From Methylotenera sp. UBA6020 (GTDB lineage Bacteria; Pseudomonadota; Gammaproteobacteria; Burkholderiales; Methylophilaceae), in the NCBI GenBank assembly GCA_002429455.1, contig DIZU01000186.1:6053-11950 (forward strand): a stretch of DNA of 5,898 bases. Direction: 5' to 3'. The notes under the pieces were generated by a model, which worked only from the letters and a program-made list of their open reading frames with translations, did no database searches and was not told where the DNA came from. Below are positions 4,827 through 5,898 of this stretch, in pieces; position 1 is the first letter of the stretch; each line of letters begins with the position of its first letter. The position numbers and the translations under genes were made by a program.

Positions 4827-5720
4827 ATGTTATTAAATATTGAGCATCACACCCGTTATGTTTATAGCGAGCCAGTTAATTACACCATCCAGCAACTGCG
4901 ACTAACCCCGCAAAGCGGTTTTGGTCAGCATGTGAAGCGCTGGGATATCAAAGTGAACGGTGAACTGCACGGAGTTGAAGATGCATATGGCAATACCACC
5001 CATACATTGGTGGTGGATAAGCCGCATTCAGAAATTATCATCATTGCATCGGGTGAAGTTGAAACAGGACTGGCGACCATTAGCCAGCAGTCAGACTTAT
5101 CGCAACAGCAGACCTTGCCTTTGCCTATTTATTTACGTGATACCCCATTAACCGCTAGTGATGGATCAATACGTGCCTTTGCCAGACAGTTTCAAACACC
5201 CGCATCCTCACAAAACCTGGCATTAGCAGATATGATGCATGCATTGTTAACGCGCGTGAGCTATATTCCAGGCGTGACTCAGGTGACGACCTCGGCTATT
5301 GAGGCGTTTCAGCTTGGGCAAGGCGTTTGCCAGGATCATGCGCATGTATTCATTGCCTGCTGTCGTAGCATGGGTTTGCCGGCACGTTATGTCAGCGGTT
5401 ATTTGTTTACGGAAGACGGTAGTTTGATGCAAACCCACGCTTGGGCCGATGTTTGGCTACAGGACGAAGGCTGGCAAAGCTTTGATGTATCTAATGGTTG
5501 CCGCACCTATGCCGTACACGTCAGGTTGGCGTCAGGTTTGGATTATCGAACTGCAAGCCCGGTGAGCGGCATGCGCTCTGGCGGCGGGATGGAGGGCATG
5601 GCGTCTAGCGTGGTGGTGAATCAATCTAATTTGCCGAACAATCAGCGCTATCAAATTAATCAGATCGAGTTAATTAAACAGGCGGAATTGCTTAAACAGG
5701 CACAACAGGCTCAACAATAA
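4827..5720 (+). CDS. Transglutaminase-like cysteine peptidase family protein
   Basis: A 297-residue protein with the bacterial transglutaminase-like N-terminal region (about 1-90; HHTRYVYSEPV at 7-17, QQLRLTPQSG at 22-31) and the papain-like transglutaminase core (about 125-235). The catalytic triad is visible: Cys168 in GQGVCQDHAHVF, His204 in THAWADVW, and Asp220 in WQSFDVSNG. No signal peptide is evident, so it is probably cytoplasmic. It may cleave or transfer amide bonds, and beside CP-ATP-grasp and alpha-E genes it is thought to process or remove the peptide they make; the substrate is unknown. After the usual end (around VVVNQS, 262-267) there is a 30-residue Gln-rich tail. ATG 4827 fits the family start, but no Shine-Dalgarno precedes it, and an out-of-frame ATG (4814, 9 codons) overlaps it. 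Third gene of the operon, 61 bp after alpha-E. Confidence 0.93.
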   Translation: MLLNIEHHTRYVYSEPVNYTIQQLRLTPQSGFGQHVKRWDIKVNGELHGVEDAYGNTTHTLVVDKPHSEIIIIASGEVETGLATISQQSDLSQQQTLPLPIYLRDTPLTASDGSIRAFARQFQTPASSQNLALADMMHALLTRVSYIPGVTQVTTSAIEAFQLGQGVCQDHAHVFIACCRSMGLPARYVSGYLFTEDGSLMQTHAWADVWLQDEGWQSFDVSNGCRTYAVHVRLASGLDYRTASPVSGMRSGGGMEGMASSVVVNQSNLPNNQRYQINQIELIKQAELLKQAQQAQQ

Positions 5721-5727
5721 TTTTCTA

Positions 5728-5736
5728 TGCTATAAC
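5728..5736 (+). promoter_or_regulatory. Extended -10-like element before the last gene
   Basis: TGCTATAAC matches the extended -10 pattern TGnTATAAT except for the last base. The -35 position holds no good match. A start site about 7 nt downstream would fall at or next to the ATG at 5744, implying a nearly leaderless mRNA. The only other link to the operon is the 23-bp gap to the transglutaminase stop. Confidence 0.35.
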
Positions 5737-5743
5737 TATAGAT

Positions 5744-5898
5744 ATGCCTAGCAATTCATTAAAATTTGATCGTCATGGCGATAAAGAAAATTCGGCTTTC
5801 TTTGAGGAAAATCTTGTGCGCTTGCTGGAAGAGCGAGATAAGCTCAGCCTGACCGATATGATTCACGAAATAGATGCGCTGATGATTACGGTTGATAC
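5744..5898 (+). CDS. Unrecognised protein, N-terminal 51 codons (runs off the right edge)
   Basis: The frame is open from ATG 5744 to the window end. The protein begins MPSNSLKFDRHGDKENSAFF and continues with a charged, helix-prone stretch (EENLVRLLEERDKLSLTDMIHEIDALMITVD). I do not recognise the family from this fragment. It does not resemble the start of the proteasome-like Anbu protease often found after this trio. The ending IDALMITVD could lead into a PAS-like domain, but that is a guess. ATG 5744 has no Shine-Dalgarno; a GTG at 5816 in the same frame has GAGGA (5804-5808) 7 nt upstream and is an alternative start. It follows the transglutaminase gene by 23 bp with no terminator between, so it may be co-transcribed. 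Confidence 0.6.
   Translation, partial: MPSNSLKFDRHGDKENSAFFEENLVRLLEERDKLSLTDMIHEIDALMITVD

Noticed and set aside
1..5898. tRNA, rRNA, CRISPR, insertion sequence, attachment site or riboswitch
   Set aside because: No cloverleaf, regularly spaced repeats, terminal inverted repeats, transposase or integrase, or long structured leader was seen; every intergenic gap is under 250 bp and is accounted for above.

Overview
The window reads as chromosome from a betaproteobacterium of moderate to low GC, most likely a Methylophilaceae/Nitrosomonadales-type organism. This is an inference from protein flavour, codon use and the pairing of a small Ser/Thr kinase with a PP2C phosphatase next to yicC; no rRNA or other marker settles the taxonomy. 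There is no tRNA, rRNA, CRISPR array or mobile element.

Layout. Bases 1-1050 (minus strand) hold a two-gene signalling unit. A soluble Ser/Thr protein kinase (97-1050) is followed, with a 4-bp ATGA overlap, by the first 33 codons of a PP2C-type phosphatase that runs off the left edge. A divergent intergenic region (1051-1249) carries a good sigma-70 promoter for yicC, a perfect 12-bp tandem repeat that supplies its -35 box, and a 7-bp inverted repeat nearer the kinase. yicC (1250-2116) encodes a YicC-family endoribonuclease and is followed by a weak terminator candidate.

Bases 2337-5720 are a three-gene operon: a circularly permuted ATP-grasp protein, an alpha-E (DUF403) protein and a transglutaminase-like cysteine peptidase. 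This trio is a conserved association predicted to make, attach and trim an unidentified peptide or amide-linked product. In many bacteria it travels with the proteasome-like Anbu protease, but the next gene here (5744 onward, cut by the window edge) does not start like Anbu and is unrecognised.

Two observations stand out. First, the operon is preceded by a textbook sigma-54 (RpoN) promoter at 2266-2281 and, about 93 bp upstream of the predicted start site, a 17-bp NtrC-type dyad (TGCAC-N7-GTGCA, 2190-2206), which predicts induction under nitrogen limitation. Second, the only good ribosome binding site downstream of that promoter drives an ATG at 2312. Its frame encodes the family-typical N-terminus (SFFDEMQLDA) but stops at a TAG at 2363-2365, and the rest of the ATP-grasp protein continues in the +1 frame. 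This is a one-base frame break caused by mutation, sequencing error or recoding.

How the parts fit: the kinase/phosphatase pair is probably a reversible phosphorylation switch, yicC acts in RNA turnover, and the trio is a nitrogen-responsive peptide/amide metabolism module. Nothing seen links the three units functionally.
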